Below are positions 6,298-6,396 of a stretch of 6,396 nucleotides of DNA, piece by piece; positions within the stretch are counted from its first letter, which is position 1, and each line of letters starts with the position of its first letter. The position numbers and the translations under genes are program-made. Below the pieces are notes generated by a model, which saw nothing but the letters and a program-made list of their open reading frames with translations, was not told the origin of the DNA and ran no database searches. The stretch lies in the NCBI GenBank assembly GCA_017553025.1, contig JAFZNF010000182.1, forward strand, positions 1-6,396, read 5' to 3'. The DNA comes from Clostridia bacterium. Lineage in GTDB: Bacteria; Bacillota_A; Clostridia; UBA1381.

Positions 6298-6396
6298 ATG
6301 AAAGAATTTGAATTAAAATACGGTTGCAATCCAAATCAAAAGCCGTCCAAAATATTTATGTCGGGCGGGGGAGAGCTTCCCATTGAAATATTAAAC
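6298..6396 (+). CDS. purH: Stand-alone AICAR formyltransferase (3' partial, cut by window edge)
   Basis: Only the first 33 codons are visible, continuing past the right edge. The protein begins almost at once with LKYGCNPNQK (6-15). This corresponds to the LRYGENPHQ motif that opens the AICAR transformylase domain of bifunctional PurH, normally about 200 residues into the protein. The N-terminal IMP cyclohydrolase domain is therefore absent and this is a formyltransferase-only gene. It should convert AICAR to FAICAR with 10-formyl-tetrahydrofolate, feeding the PurO-type enzyme encoded one base upstream. AAGGAG at 6285-6290 lies seven bases before the ATG. The domain itself cannot be checked from this short piece. 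Confidence 0.85.
   Translation, partial: MKEFELKYGCNPNQKPSKIFMSGGGELPIEILN

Noticed and set aside
1..6396. tRNA or rRNA genes, insertion sequences, CRISPR repeats, attachment sites or frameshifted genes
   Set aside because: None were seen by reading; the genes are intact, tightly packed and uniform in codon use.

Overview
This window holds most of a purine-nucleotide biosynthesis (pur) operon from a low-GC Gram-positive bacterium. It is probably a Clostridia-class anaerobe, such as a gut Ruminococcaceae/Oscillospiraceae-like lineage. The assignment rests on AT-rich codon use, strong AGGAGG-type ribosome binding sites, the protein family variants present and a ZTP riboswitch leader. I cannot name the species.

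Layout: positions 1-986 are the 3' end of an integral membrane protein whose C-terminal part looks like the S component of an energy-coupling factor (ECF) vitamin transporter. Its frame is open to the left edge, so its start lies outside. A 235-base gap (987-1221) follows. It contains a near-consensus sigma-A promoter with an extended -10 (1053-1081), a ZTP (pfl-motif) riboswitch aptamer (about 1095-1169) and an overlapping intrinsic terminator (1167-1203). Seven tightly packed plus-strand genes then run to the right edge: purE, purC, a purF-like gene, purM, purN, a purO-type IMP cyclohydrolase and the first 33 codons of a stand-alone AICAR formyltransferase (purH domain). Spacings are 15, 15, 13 and 20 bases, then a 4-base ATGA overlap, then 1 base, so this is a single transcription unit.

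How the genes work together: the purF product would make phosphoribosylamine from PRPP. PurN formylates GAR, PurM closes the imidazole ring to AIR, PurE makes CAIR, PurC makes SAICAR, the AICAR formyltransferase makes FAICAR, and the PurO-like enzyme closes the second ring to IMP. PurD, the FGAM synthase (PurL or PurSQL), PurB and PurK are not in the window. The riboswitch ties expression to ZTP/ZMP (AICAR-nucleotide), which accumulates when 10-formyl-tetrahydrofolate is short, that is, when the two formyl-transfer steps encoded here stall.

Most noteworthy points: (1) the PurF homologue has lost the glutaminase catalytic Cys and the other glutamine-site residues, but keeps the PRPP loop and the cysteines expected to hold a [4Fe-4S] cluster; (2) the usual bifunctional PurH is replaced by an archaeal-type PurO plus a separate formyltransferase; (3) the riboswitch pseudoknot carries a compensatory base-pair change; (4) PurE is of the class that normally needs PurK, and no purK is beside it. 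I found no wholly new system. The interest lies in the variant chemistry of a recognisable pathway.
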